In this document: positions 6,548 to 14,087 of the stretch, one piece after another
How the letters are laid out: each line of letters opens with the position of its first letter
Position numbering within the stretch: the first letter of the stretch is position 1
Origin: Zestomicrobium sp964482405
GTDB taxonomy: Archaea > Thermoproteota > Thermoprotei_A > Sulfolobales > NBVN01
NCBI GenBank assembly: GCA_964482405.1
Contig: CAYZXH010000040.1
Coordinates: forward strand, 1-14,087
Direction of reading: 5' to 3'
DNA length: 14,087 nt
Position numbers and translations under genes: made by a program
Notes under the pieces: model-generated
What the model saw: only the letters and a program-made list of their open reading frames with translations
Databases searched by the model: none
What the model was told of the DNA's origin: nothing

Positions 6548-7621
6548 ATGATGTCCTCAAGGAAGTTGAGGAGGGCTTTATCTAAGACTGCGGCACTAAT
6601 GATAGTAGTGGTTGTGGTAGTTGCTGCGGTAGCTGCGGGGTTCATAATTTCACAGCAACCCAGAGCTCCTGAAACCACCACAACAACTACGACTACGCCA
6701 GCTCCTCAATTTAAGTTAGCTACTATATTACCTGGTAGCATACAGGACGCTGACTTCAATACGTTGGGGTATTTAGGGACCTTACATATTAAGGAGAAGT
6801 ATGGCATTGACGTAGCGTATTCTGAGGGTGTTAGTGTCGCGGATGCTGAAAGGGTGGCTAGCGAGTATATCTCTTTAGGCTATAACATAATATTCTTCCA
6901 TGGAGGTCAGTATGTGTCTGTAGGTCAGAAGGTAGCTAGAGATCACCCCGACGTAGTAGTCATAATAACTGGTTATGGAAGAATAGAGAATCTCCCGCCC
7001 AACGTGTGGCAACTTGATCCTGCTTTTCATAAGGGTTTCTACGTGTTAGGAGCTATAGCTGCTAACGTAACTAAGACAGGCGTCATATGTTATGTTAGTG
7101 GTATTCAGTTACCTTTCACTGTCTCGGAGGTTAACGCTATTATTCAGGCGTTGCGTGACTTAGGCAAGAACGTCACCTTTATCCCGGTATGGACTGGCGA
7201 CTTTAACGACCCGGTTAAGGCTAAGACCGTTACCGCGAGTCTCATAGATCAGGGTTGTGACGTAGTCATGTCTTCTCTCAACTTAGCTAACTACGGGCTC
7301 TTTGAGGCCATTAAAGAAGCTAACGCTACTAAAGGTCTCTACGTCTTAGCGACAACTAAATATACTGATAAATCTTCCATGCTACCGAATAACTTAATAA
7401 CGTCCTATATTTATGACTACGGCGTAGCGTTAGAGTATATCGTTGGTCAGATATTTAAGGGCGTTAAGACAGGCTACTATGAGATTGAGTTCGGTAAAGC
7501 CTCATACATAAAGTTCCCGCTGAAGTTTGTTCCCAGCGAAGTTAATGAGTGGGCTCTGAAGTTGCAGAACATGGTGGCTACAGGACAGGTTACGGTAGTC
7601 TTCAACACAACCAAACCTTAA
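6548..7621 (+). CDS. BMP-family nucleoside-binding surface protein
   Basis: This is the substrate-binding component (PF02608, Bmp/TmpC/Med family) for the divergent ABC importer. Residues about 15-34 form a hydrophobic N-terminal helix after a basic segment (RKLRR). No lipobox Cys follows, so it is probably tethered by this helix. A linker with eight Thr and a Pro-Ala-Pro follows (about 43-53). The mature domain starts near FKLATILPG and contains QDADFNTLGYLG, where the family has its ligand-contacting DxxFN block. The total of 357 residues is usual for the family. Two ATGs, 6548 and 6551, are possible; a leader of about six bases argues for near-leaderless translation. It faces the FAD-subunit gene tail to tail with only 10 bases between. 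Ligand: nucleosides are typical, but some BMP proteins bind other compounds. Confidence 0.92.
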   Translation: MMSSRKLRRALSKTAALMIVVVVVVAAVAAGFIISQQPRAPETTTTTTTTPAPQFKLATILPGSIQDADFNTLGYLGTLHIKEKYGIDVAYSEGVSVADAERVASEYISLGYNIIFFHGGQYVSVGQKVARDHPDVVVIITGYGRIENLPPNVWQLDPAFHKGFYVLGAIAANVTKTGVICYVSGIQLPFTVSEVNAIIQALRDLGKNVTFIPVWTGDFNDPVKAKTVTASLIDQGCDVVMSSLNLANYGLFEAIKEANATKGLYVLATTKYTDKSSMLPNNLITSYIYDYGVALEYIVGQIFKGVKTGYYEIEFGKASYIKFPLKFVPSEVNEWALKLQNMVATGQVTVVFNTTKP

Positions 7622-7623
7622 GC

Positions 7624-7649
7624 AAGCTTTTTTACCTTGAAGAAAGCTT
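7624..7649. terminator. Hairpin and T-run between convergent genes
   Basis: AAGCTTT (7624-7630) and AAAGCTT (7643-7649) can pair around a 12-base loop. For the plus strand, a run of six T (7628-7633) begins seven bases after the BMP stop codon, and T-runs terminate archaeal transcription. The right arm lies within the last codons of the FAD-subunit gene, so the inverted repeat may be incidental. Confidence 0.4.
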
Positions 7650-8513
7650 AACTCTCTCATAGGTTTTTGTGAGTGCCCTACGTAGTATTACTTTAGATAA
7701 GTGGAGTCTGTACTCTGCTGAAGCTCTTCTTCCAGTATAGCGCACCATCTCCTTAGGTAATATAGTTTCTGAAGCTTCCCACAAGAGCTCCTCATCAAAC
7801 TTCCTTTCTCTGAGGAAGGATTCTGTTAGGAATGCCCTCTCCGGGAAGGGCTTGGAGACACTATCAAAAGCTATTCTCACGTCCTTGATGATGTCCCCAT
7901 TATACTCCGCGTAGACAGCGCCTATAGCTAGCCCCATGATGTGACCCCTCCTCTTATCTATTTTCATGAAAGCCGTTGACGAATTAGGTGGTGGGTTATT
8001 GATTACCACCTCCTTAATCAGCTCGTTTCTTTCCCTGATCGTGGAACGCATCCCCTTATAGTAATTCGTTAAGGGTACCTCCCTCGATCCGTTAAGGCTT
8101 ACAAGCCTAACTTTAGCGTCGAGAGTTAAGAAAAATATTGCTATGTCGGACAGGGGATTAGCTGACTCGATATTGCCTCCGACCGTAGCCACGGATCTTA
8201 TGTAAGGACTAGCGAAAGTTGCGCAAACATCTGTTAGTCCTAGTAGGGGAGGTTTCTTAAGCTCGCTGACCTCACACAACTCGTCTACGGTAGTCATAGA
8301 ACCTATCCTTACCACATCACCCTCAACCACCACATACGAGAGCTGTTTACGTAGATTCCATAAATCCAGGACTTTCTTAAACCTAATCTTGCTGTCCCTA
8401 GCCCACACCAAAAGATTCGTTCCCCCGGCTATTGGTACGACCTCAATATCTTTATCAAGAACCTCAAGAGCATCATCAATATCCTTCGGCACTATAGTCT
8501 CAAAACGAAACAT
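7632..8513 (-). CDS. FAD-binding subunit of a molybdenum hydroxylase (CoxM/XdhB type)
   Basis: This is the medium, FAD-carrying subunit of xanthine dehydrogenase / CO dehydrogenase-type enzymes (PF00941 then PF03450). It passes electrons from the iron-sulfur subunit to the final acceptor in the cytoplasm. The first FAD loop is IAGGTNLL (28-35) and the second is VATVGGN (108-114) followed by a conserved Asp in NPLSD. No extra Cys cluster is seen, unlike 4-hydroxybenzoyl-CoA reductase. At 293 residues the length is normal. I favour the ATG at 8513: AGGTG lies nine bases upstream, and the N terminus MFRFETIVP then aligns with family starts. GTG 8525, a few bases from the predicted transcription start, would add four residues. 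No molybdopterin or iron-sulfur subunit gene is nearby, so the substrate is unknown. Purines would fit the adjacent importer. Confidence 0.9.
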   Translation of the reverse strand: MFRFETIVPKDIDDALEVLDKDIEVVPIAGGTNLLVWARDSKIRFKKVLDLWNLRKQLSYVVVEGDVVRIGSMTTVDELCEVSELKKPPLLGLTDVCATFASPYIRSVATVGGNIESANPLSDIAIFFLTLDAKVRLVSLNGSREVPLTNYYKGMRSTIRERNELIKEVVINNPPPNSSTAFMKIDKRRGHIMGLAIGAVYAEYNGDIIKDVRIAFDSVSKPFPERAFLTESFLRERKFDEELLWEASETILPKEMVRYTGRRASAEYRLHLSKVILRRALTKTYERVKLSSR

Positions 8514-8549
8514 CTGAGGAAACACCTAAGACAAGACTAGGTAACTCAA

Positions 8550-8559
8550 TATAATAAAA
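8550..8559 (-). promoter_or_regulatory. TATA region of the FAD-subunit gene
   Basis: An AT-rich stretch TATAATAAAA on the plus strand is centred about 26 bases before the predicted start near 8528. It indicates that the FAD-subunit gene has its own promoter rather than relying on readthrough from the TRAP operon 170 bases upstream. Confidence 0.4.
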
Positions 8560-8695
8560 TTATATTCACATAAATACTTCAAAGAAGATCAATACTATAG
8601 TAGAGTAAGCCCACAAAAATTAAGGAATTGAATTTTTAACGTGAAACTCAGCTTAAGGAGTTGGTTAGTGATTATTGGGGGAGTTCCTAAATGTT

Positions 8696-9982
8696 TTAAG
8701 GCGCTCTCCGCATGAGGCTCGGTAGCCATAAAACTATCTGTGGGAATAGTATGAGTATGCAGAGTACTATGAAGACCGTGATTATTAGTGGTAGTGCCTC
8801 CTTCCCTATGTCTTCTAGTGTTGCCTTACTTATCTTGGCTGTTACGTAAGCGTTGACAGCTACCGGAGGAGTTACCTGACCTATTGCTAGGTTTATAGTC
8901 ATTATGACGCCGAACCATATGGGGTCCCAATTAAAGTGTATCATTATGGGGACCATGAGTGGTAGGAAGATATAGTATATTGAGATAGCGTCTAGGAACA
9001 TGCCGGCAAACAATAAAACCACCATGAATAATAGCATGACGACTAACGGATCTTGCGATACTGATAAAATCCATCTAACGGACGTTTCCACCAACCCAGC
9101 TGTCTGTTCAGCCCACGAGAAGATTCCCGCGAAAGCAACTACGAACATTACTATAGAAGACATCTCAGCAGAATCTACCAAGATTTTAAGCATATCTTTA
9201 AGGGATATGGACCTATACACTACCAAGCCTAGGAATAAACTATAAGCTACTGCTACTATAGCGGCTTCAGTAGGTGTGAAAACGCCCGTATAGATCCCAC
9301 CTAATATTATTATGGGTGCCAGGAGTCCCAGAAAAGCATCCTTGAATGCTTCCATGACTTCTCTTAAGGAAGCCTTCTCCAAACCTCTGTAACCCCTCCT
9401 TAAAGATATTAGGAAGCTAACCAGCACTAAAGCAAGACCTAGGAGTAATCCGGGTATGATGCCTGCTATGAATAAAGTTCCTATAGATACGTTGAGTATA
9501 GTCCCATATATTATGAAAGCAACGCTGGGAGGTATTATTATTGAGAGTCCGGCCACTGTAGCTACTAGAGCTGCTGAGAAAGCCCTACTATAGCCTGCGT
9601 TGACAAGCATCGGTATCAAGATCACCCCTATTGCGGCCGCCGTAGCCGGCCCAGACCCTGAAACAGCACCCCAGAAAGTACCTATAAGCACCGTGGCTAC
9701 GGCTAGACCGCCCGGCATCCACCCAACCAACGCCTTAATCAACCTAACAAACCTTTCAGCAACACCGGCTCTCTCCATCGCGAGACCGGCGAAGATGAAG
9801 AACGGTATAGCTAGGAGGGGGAACTTAGCTATGTTCGCGTAGAAATTAGGTGCTATTACTCCTACGCCGTAGTTGTAGTACCATATAGAGAATATCGACG
9901 CGACTCCTAAGGCGGTCCCTATCGGGGTTCCCGTCAGTAGTATTATGATGAATATAAGTAACGTTAGTAATGCTGGGTTCAT
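8696..9982 (-). CDS. dctM: TRAP transporter large permease (DctM)
   Basis: This is the ion-coupled transport subunit of a tripartite ATP-independent periplasmic-type importer (PF06808). It moves an organic acid with sodium across the membrane. The 428 residues and about 11-12 hydrophobic helices match the family. Landmarks are FAGLAMERAGVAERFV, the first re-entrant hairpin block GAVSGSGPATAAAIG with PP in IIPPSVAF, FTPTEAA in the middle, MFLDAISIYYIFLPLMVPI, and the second hairpin INLAIGQVTPPVAVN. The SGSG and TPP elements supply sodium ligands in known structures. The ATG at 9982 is four bases after the dctQ stop, so the two are translationally coupled. A minus-strand T-run at 8614-8619 may end the operon. 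The transported compound cannot be read from the sequence. Confidence 0.95.
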   Translation of the reverse strand: MNPALLTLLIFIIILLTGTPIGTALGVASIFSIWYYNYGVGVIAPNFYANIAKFPLLAIPFFIFAGLAMERAGVAERFVRLIKALVGWMPGGLAVATVLIGTFWGAVSGSGPATAAAIGVILIPMLVNAGYSRAFSAALVATVAGLSIIIPPSVAFIIYGTILNVSIGTLFIAGIIPGLLLGLALVLVSFLISLRRGYRGLEKASLREVMEAFKDAFLGLLAPIIILGGIYTGVFTPTEAAIVAVAYSLFLGLVVYRSISLKDMLKILVDSAEMSSIVMFVVAFAGIFSWAEQTAGLVETSVRWILSVSQDPLVVMLLFMVVLLFAGMFLDAISIYYIFLPLMVPIMIHFNWDPIWFGVIMTINLAIGQVTPPVAVNAYVTAKISKATLEDIGKEALPLIITVFIVLCILILFPQIVLWLPSLMRRAP

Positions 9983-9986
9983 TTCC

Positions 9987-10463
9987 CTACACCAACCAAC
10001 GCTTTAAGTTCTGCAATATTCTCGCCACGACCACCAGAGAGCAAAGCGTCATGCCGACATAGTAGATCCACATAGGTATATCTAGTGCCATACTCGAGGT
10101 CCTATACAACGTTACCTCATTATAGATTAAAATCGAGGATAAATAAATCAAGACTATGAATATGGCTAGACTCAGCATCATCCCTAGGACCCATAAGTAT
10201 TCCCGAACCTTCGCGGGCATCATATTCTTCAAGAATTCCATACTTAAGTGTGAGTTCCTCTTAAAAGCTATCGCAATTCCTAGAACACTCATCCAAACAA
10301 AGAAATTAACCTCTATCTCTTCTATGAAAGCGAGCGACATCTTAAACAAATACCTGGAGAGAACGTTAACGAAAGCCACTAAGAACATTATGAGGAGCAG
10401 GATCGCGGCCACATACTCCTCTAAATTACTCATTAAATTCCTGACTAAGTTTTTCTTACTCAC
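9987..10463 (-). CDS. dctQ: TRAP transporter small permease (DctQ)
   Basis: This is the four-helix scaffold subunit (PF04290) that sits beside DctM in the membrane. Its 158 residues are typical. Family features are VNVLSRYLF at the end of helix 1, then a conserved acidic pair in FIEEIEVNFFVWMSVLG, and the AFKRNSHLSMEFL block between helices 2 and 3. The start is GTG 10463, supported by GAGGTGAT (10469-10476 on this strand), a near-perfect complement of the 16S rRNA 3' end, five bases upstream. This is the strongest ribosome-binding site in the window. The gene lies 50 bases after dctP and four bases before dctM, in the usual P-Q-M order. Confidence 0.93.
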   Translation of the reverse strand: MSKKNLVRNLMSNLEEYVAAILLLIMFLVAFVNVLSRYLFKMSLAFIEEIEVNFFVWMSVLGIAIAFKRNSHLSMEFLKNMMPAKVREYLWVLGMMLSLAIFIVLIYLSSILIYNEVTLYRTSSMALDIPMWIYYVGMTLCSLVVVARILQNLKRWLV

Positions 10464-10468
10464 GTTGA

Positions 10469-10476
10469 ATCACCTC
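10469..10476 (-). promoter_or_regulatory. Strong ribosome-binding site of dctQ
   Basis: GAGGTGAT on the minus strand is complementary to the archaeal 16S rRNA tail. It is spaced five bases from the GTG at 10463 and therefore fixes that start. Confidence 0.8.
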
Positions 10477-10513
10477 ACACATGAAAAATTCCTCAAAAAA
10501 CGCGTGTGTTATT

Positions 10514-11677
10514 TTAGGGTAGTTCAATAGTTATTCCAAGCTTGTTCTTCACGTCATTAATAGCTTTCTGAACTAGTTCCTCACCGATTGTCGGAACCCA
10601 CTTAGCATAGACGTCACGCATTTTCTGCTTAAAGAGGTTCCTCTGAGTCTCGTTGAGAAAGACTATCTCCATTCCTTGATTCTGAAGGTGTTTTATTGGG
10701 TCAGTGATTTCGGGCGTGAACTTGAATTCCTCCTGCAGTATCCTTAGGGATGTGCCGTCGTCAAGCCCTACTCTAGCCATAGCCTTCTGCCATCTAGCAG
10801 CTTTCTTAGCTGCTTCAAGAATTATTTGCCTAGTATTCTCGTCAAAGGAATTCCAAGTATTCTTATTCACGGCGAAGATAAGTGGGTCTATTGCGTAATC
10901 CCATATGGTTATGTATTTATGATACTCCCATAACTTGTAAGGTATTATCACGATGTTAATGGGGTTTTCTTGACCGTCGACGACTCTCTGCTGGAAAGCA
11001 GTTAATGCGTCAGCCCAGTTCATTTGTGTAGGGTCAGCGCCCAGAGCCTTGAAAGTATCTATGAATATAGGTGACCCAACAACCCTTATTTTAAGACCGG
11101 CCAAGTCCTCAGGCTTCGTTATGGGTACCTTCCAGTTAGTTATTTGTCTGAAGCCGTTCTCGCCCCACGCAAGCCCTATCACACCGTAACTCTCCAGTAT
11201 CTGAAGTATTTGCTTCCCAGCCTCACCCTCCTCTATCGCGTCAACAGCCTTGTATATATCTCCTTTATTAACACCTTCAGGGAAGAAGAACGGCAGTATG
11301 AACAGGTTCAATTCCTTCACTACCGGAGCCCAGTTAATTACTGATCCTATGGCAAAATCTGCCACACCCTGAGAGAGTAGCTGAAACTCGTTCGTTTGCT
11401 GCCCAGCGAAGAGCTGACCAGAGTAGTAGACCCTAATATACACCCTACCGCCAGTCCTATTATAGACTTCATCAGCCCACCTCTGAGCTGCCTGACCCCA
11501 AGGCGATTGAGGACCTACAACAACACTCAACTTATACTCCTTAGTAGGAGTTGGTGATGTAGTGGGTGTTGAGGTCCCCGGAGTCGTCGGAGACGTTAAC
11601 TGAGGAATTAAGAAGGCAACTGCGGCGACTACCACTATAATTACTAAAGCAATAACAACTAGGTGCATGGGCTTCAT
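10514..11677 (-). CDS. dctP: TRAP transporter solute-binding protein (DctP)
   Basis: This is the extracellular ligand-binding subunit (PF03480) feeding DctQM. A hydrophobic helix (about residues 5-25) is followed by a Thr/Ser/Pro linker of about 20 residues. As with the BMP protein, it is held to the membrane by its N terminus; there is no lipobox Cys. The binding domain starts near YKLSVVVGPQSPWG. It has FRQITN, then LKIRV, whose Arg (about 198) matches the family Arg that salt-bridges the ligand carboxylate, then WADALTAFQQRVVDGQENP. This favours a carboxylic acid ligand. I chose ATG 11677, with GGTG eight bases upstream. TTG 11692 would add five residues and sits almost at the predicted transcription start. 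It is the first gene of the operon, with a TATA region near 11711-11720. Confidence 0.94.
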   Translation of the reverse strand: MKPMHLVVIALVIIVVVAAVAFLIPQLTSPTTPGTSTPTTSPTPTKEYKLSVVVGPQSPWGQAAQRWADEVYNRTGGRVYIRVYYSGQLFAGQQTNEFQLLSQGVADFAIGSVINWAPVVKELNLFILPFFFPEGVNKGDIYKAVDAIEEGEAGKQILQILESYGVIGLAWGENGFRQITNWKVPITKPEDLAGLKIRVVGSPIFIDTFKALGADPTQMNWADALTAFQQRVVDGQENPINIVIIPYKLWEYHKYITIWDYAIDPLIFAVNKNTWNSFDENTRQIILEAAKKAARWQKAMARVGLDDGTSLRILQEEFKFTPEITDPIKHLQNQGMEIVFLNETQRNLFKQKMRDVYAKWVPTIGEELVQKAINDVKNKLGITIELP

Positions 11678-11710
11678 ACTTAGAGCACCCAAGACTAGGG
11701 AAGTAAACTA

Positions 11711-11720
11711 AATATTTAAA
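11711..11720 (-). promoter_or_regulatory. TATA region of the TRAP operon
   Basis: The minus strand reads TTTAAATATT, centred about 25 bases before 11690. Transcription from there would give dctP a leader of about 13 bases that carries a GGTG motif. Confidence 0.45.
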
Positions 11721-11840
11721 AATAAAATACTTTTTAGACTGGAATACCGGAGCTGATACCTTATCGTTTCAACTCTAAGAGAGTTAAAAGCTATTTAATC
11801 AAAACCATATTTTTAGGCGTTAGTGGTTTGATTGGTGTTG

Positions 11841-11918
<78 letters not shown>

Positions 11919-11942
11919 AACCAAGTTCTTATTCATTAGAGA

Positions 11943-11953
11943 GTTATTTAAGT
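11943..11953. promoter_or_regulatory. Shared AT-rich promoter element, tRNA-Arg and moeA
   Basis: GTTATTTAAGT lies about 30 bases upstream of the tRNA-Arg 5' end on one strand and about 26 bases upstream of a start near 11974 on the other. Only 64 bases separate the two divergent genes, so one AT-rich block may serve both directions. No other good TATA candidate is visible between them. Confidence 0.4.
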
Positions 11954-11982
11954 GTTTACCGTATGTAGTGTTGGTGACGCGT

Positions 11983-13959
11983 TTGAGGAAGATTTTCCAT
12001 GAGCTCCGCAGGCTTGACGAGGCGTTGAGTATTATCTCTTCATACGTTGAGTTAAGACCCCTGGGTTTTGAGTGGGTTGGTCTGCGTGAGGGGTTGGGTA
12101 GGGTCTTAGCGGAGGATGTTTACGCGGTTTATGACTACCCGCCTTTTGACAGGTCTGAGGTAGACGGTTATGCCGTTAACTCCATCTCTTTAATCGGTGT
12201 TGAGGAGGACGTGCCTGCTAGGCTGAGGCTTAAGGGTTCGGTCAGAATAGGGTGCCCTCCGGATACTGAGGTAGGTGTTGGGGAGGCTGTAGAGGTAGAT
12301 ACTGGTGCAGCCATACCTAGAGGTGCTGACTCGGTGGTCATGGTTGAGTATAGTAGGAGGGTCGGCGAACATGTCTACGTCTACACTTCCGTGACTCCAG
12401 GAGATAACGTAGCTAGGACGGGTTCCGACATTATGAGGGGGGAGCTAGTTCTTCGTAGGGGTACCCTGTTAGGGCCTGCTGAGTTAGCTACCCTAGCCGC
12501 TGCCGGCGTGAGCAGGGTTAAAGTCTTCGTTAAGCCAAGAGTCGGCGTCGTCTCGGTGGGTTCAGAACTAATTAGCGTTGAGGAAGGCTTTCTCCAAGAC
12601 TATAAAATATTCGAGATCTCATCATATTACGTTTCCGCCTCTTTAGCTGAGTTAGGTGCTGTGCCACAGTTCTACGGTATAGTGCCAGATGATGAGGATT
12701 CCTTGAGGGAGGTCCTAAAGAAAGCTCTAGAGGAAAACGACGTGGTTATCACTGCTGGAGGGACGTCGGCCGGGCTTGGGGACCTTACTTATAAGGTTAT
12801 CGAGAGTCTTGGGGAGCCGGGGATAGTGGTTCACGGACTGAAGGTTAAGCCGGGGAAACCTACCATCGTAGCAGTAATTAATGGGAAGCTAGTGTTCGGT
12901 CTCCCGGGATTTCCTCTCTCAGCCGCAATGATTTTCAGGTCTGTGGTAGCTCCGGTAATCTCTAGACTTGCCGGGATCTCGGCAAGCTATTTGGGTTGGT
13001 CGGAAGTTAAGGCCGTCGTGCTTCAGAAAGTCTTAGGTGTTAGAGGGAGGACCGCGTTAGTCCCTGTCGCTCTGGTGAGGAGGGGGGATGTATTAGCGGC
13101 CTACCCCGTCTTAAGCCCGTCAGGGTCTATCAAGGTTCTAACGTATACTGACGGGTTTATTGAAGTACCTGAAGACACGTTGGTGATTAATGAGGGTAGT
13201 GAGGTGGTTGTGAAACTCTTTAGAAGGTTTTGGAAGGCTCCGGACCTAGTATTCATAGGTAGTCACGACTACGTGGTCGACGAGTTAATTAGGTTAGTTG
13301 TTGATGGACCTAATTACAAGTTAATCAATGTTGGGTCTCTAGGAGGTTTCTTAGCTGTTGGTAGGGGTGAGGCTGATTTAAGTGGTGTGCACCTCCTTGA
13401 CGAAGAGAGTGGTGAGTATAACCTACAGTATTTCAAGAAGCTGAACCTCTCGGGTAGGGCTGTCTTAGTGGGTGGTTGGGTTAGGGAGATAGGGTTTATA
13501 CTGCCTAGGAACAACCCTAAAAACATAAAGTCGTTTAAGGACTTATTCAGGGAGGACGTGGTCTTTATAAACAGGAATAAGGGTTCCGGCACTAGAACAC
13601 TCATAGACATCAACTTAAAGATAGCTGCAAGAGAGTTGGGAATAAACCCTGACGAGATACCGAGAATCATTAAGGGGTACCTAAACGAGGCTAAAACACA
13701 CAACGGGGTAGCCGTAGCAGTGCTTCAGGGAAGGGCGGACGTAGGGGTTGGGGTCAGGCATGCGGCCGAAACATACGGACTAGAATTCATTAAAGTAGGT
13801 GAGGAAGTATACGATCTCGTAATACTTAAGGATAGCTTAAGTAAAGAACCGATACGTAAGATTCTGGAAATACTTAACAGTGAGAAAATAGGGGAAATAC
13901 TGAGTAAATACGTAGGTTACAAGACGTACCCGAAGACAGGTAAAGTCCTCGCAGAATAG
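11983..13959 (+). CDS. moeA: Molybdopterin molybdenumtransferase MoeA fused to a PBP-like domain
   Basis: The N-terminal ~400 residues are MoeA, which inserts molybdate into adenylylated molybdopterin to finish the molybdenum cofactor. Visible motifs are PPFDRSEVDGYAV (53-65; Val replaces the usual Met of MDGYA), DTGAAIPRGADSVV, TAGGTSAGLGD (257-267), VKPGKPT (288-294) and GLPGFP (306-311). After about residue 420 comes a periplasmic-binding-protein-like domain (PF12727 type) with GSLGGFLAVGRGEADLSG, GWVREIGFILP and NKGSGTR (532-538), a phosphate/oxyanion-binding style loop. It may sense or hand over molybdate, but this is inference. The fusion is known in archaea. I place the start at TTG 11983, because GGTGA is five bases upstream and the context copies that of the TTG at 705. 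GTG 11968 would add five residues but lies upstream of the predicted transcription start. Confidence 0.93.
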   Translation: MRKIFHELRRLDEALSIISSYVELRPLGFEWVGLREGLGRVLAEDVYAVYDYPPFDRSEVDGYAVNSISLIGVEEDVPARLRLKGSVRIGCPPDTEVGVGEAVEVDTGAAIPRGADSVVMVEYSRRVGEHVYVYTSVTPGDNVARTGSDIMRGELVLRRGTLLGPAELATLAAAGVSRVKVFVKPRVGVVSVGSELISVEEGFLQDYKIFEISSYYVSASLAELGAVPQFYGIVPDDEDSLREVLKKALEENDVVITAGGTSAGLGDLTYKVIESLGEPGIVVHGLKVKPGKPTIVAVINGKLVFGLPGFPLSAAMIFRSVVAPVISRLAGISASYLGWSEVKAVVLQKVLGVRGRTALVPVALVRRGDVLAAYPVLSPSGSIKVLTYTDGFIEVPEDTLVINEGSEVVVKLFRRFWKAPDLVFIGSHDYVVDELIRLVVDGPNYKLINVGSLGGFLAVGRGEADLSGVHLLDEESGEYNLQYFKKLNLSGRAVLVGGWVREIGFILPRNNPKNIKSFKDLFREDVVFINRNKGSGTRTLIDINLKIAARELGINPDEIPRIIKGYLNEAKTHNGVAVAVLQGRADVGVGVRHAAETYGLEFIKVGEEVYDLVILKDSLSKEPIRKILEILNSEKIGEILSKYVGYKTYPKTGKVLAE

Positions 13960-14032
13960 CAACCCTAACTTAAGGAACGTGATTGATCAGCCACGAAAAC
14001 GGTTTTAAGAGCTTAAGTATAAGAATTAGGTG

Positions 14033-14087
14033 GGGCCGGTAGCTCAGCTGGAAGAGCGCCGCCCTCGCACGGCGGAGGTCCCGGGTT
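14033..14087 (+). tRNA. tRNA-Ala(CGC), 3' part outside window
   Basis: The gene starts GGGCCGG-TA-GCTCAG. The anticodon stem CCGCC/GGCGG encloses loop CTCGCAC, giving anticodon CGC for GCG codons. The window ends inside the T arm. A TTTTAAG block about 28 bases upstream (near 14003-14009) is a fair TATA box. Confidence 0.92.

Noticed and set aside
9000..9842. Two plus-strand open frames (9000-9245, 9600-9842)
   Set aside because: Both are antisense to dctM, whose motifs are clear; the translations are low-complexity reflections of membrane helices.
10156..10530. Plus-strand open frame of 124 codons
   Set aside because: It is antisense to dctQ and the dctP-dctQ gap. The opposite strand has a strong ribosome-binding site and family motifs.
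10704..11344. Two short plus-strand open frames opposite dctP
   Set aside because: They are shadows of a well-supported binding-protein gene.
11771..11785. Hairpin AACTCT-AAG-AGAGTT between tRNA-Arg and dctP
   Set aside because: A 6-bp stem in an AT-rich gap without a T-run in a useful place; it is too weak to call a terminator or RNA gene.
12190..13703. Minus-strand open frames of 60 and 129 codons
   Set aside because: Both are antisense to moeA, which is well supported along its whole length.

Overview
The window looks like chromosomal DNA of a hyperthermophilic archaeon of the Thermoproteota (Crenarchaeota), probably near the Desulfurococcales. Supporting signs are: archaeal tRNAs, one with a bulge-helix-bulge intron; AT-rich TATA elements about 25 bases before gene starts; frequent TTG and GTG starts; Shine-Dalgarno sequences of the GGTGA / GAGGTGAT type; archaeal-style surface binding proteins anchored by one N-terminal helix and a Thr/Pro linker; and a MoeA fused to a binding-protein domain. 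The order-level placement is an inference.

Layout. 1-630: three tRNA genes on the minus strand (Ile-GAU, Leu-UAA, Glu-UUC, the last cut by the window edge). A decayed IS200/IS605-type tnpB 3' end and its right-end hairpin lie between Leu and Glu. 705-1241: unknown membrane protein (+). 1289-1384: intron-containing tRNA-Gly(GCC) (+). 1473-2686 (-): TrmO-like tRNA methyltransferase and an unknown exported protein. 2768-6350 (-): three-gene ABC importer operon of the BMP/nucleoside type (ATPase, permease, permease), with its binding-protein gene divergent at 6548-7621 (+). 7632-8513 (-): lone FAD subunit of a molybdenum hydroxylase. 8696-11677 (-): complete TRAP transporter operon dctP-dctQ-dctM. 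11844-11918 (-): tRNA-Arg(CCU). 11983-13959 (+): MoeA fused to a PBP-like domain. 14033-end (+): tRNA-Ala(CGC), cut by the window edge.

How the genes fit together. The BMP importer probably brings in nucleosides, and the TRAP system brings in an organic acid. Both rely on membrane-tethered binding proteins. The FAD subunit and MoeA both point to molybdenum-enzyme chemistry, such as purine, aldehyde or CO-type hydroxylases. However, the molybdopterin and iron-sulfur subunits that should partner the FAD subunit are not in this window. A nucleoside uptake plus purine oxidation theme is possible but not shown. I found no CRISPR array, intact transposon, prophage or defence cassette. The most unusual piece is the orphan tnpB tail with its omega-RNA-like hairpin among the tRNA genes.
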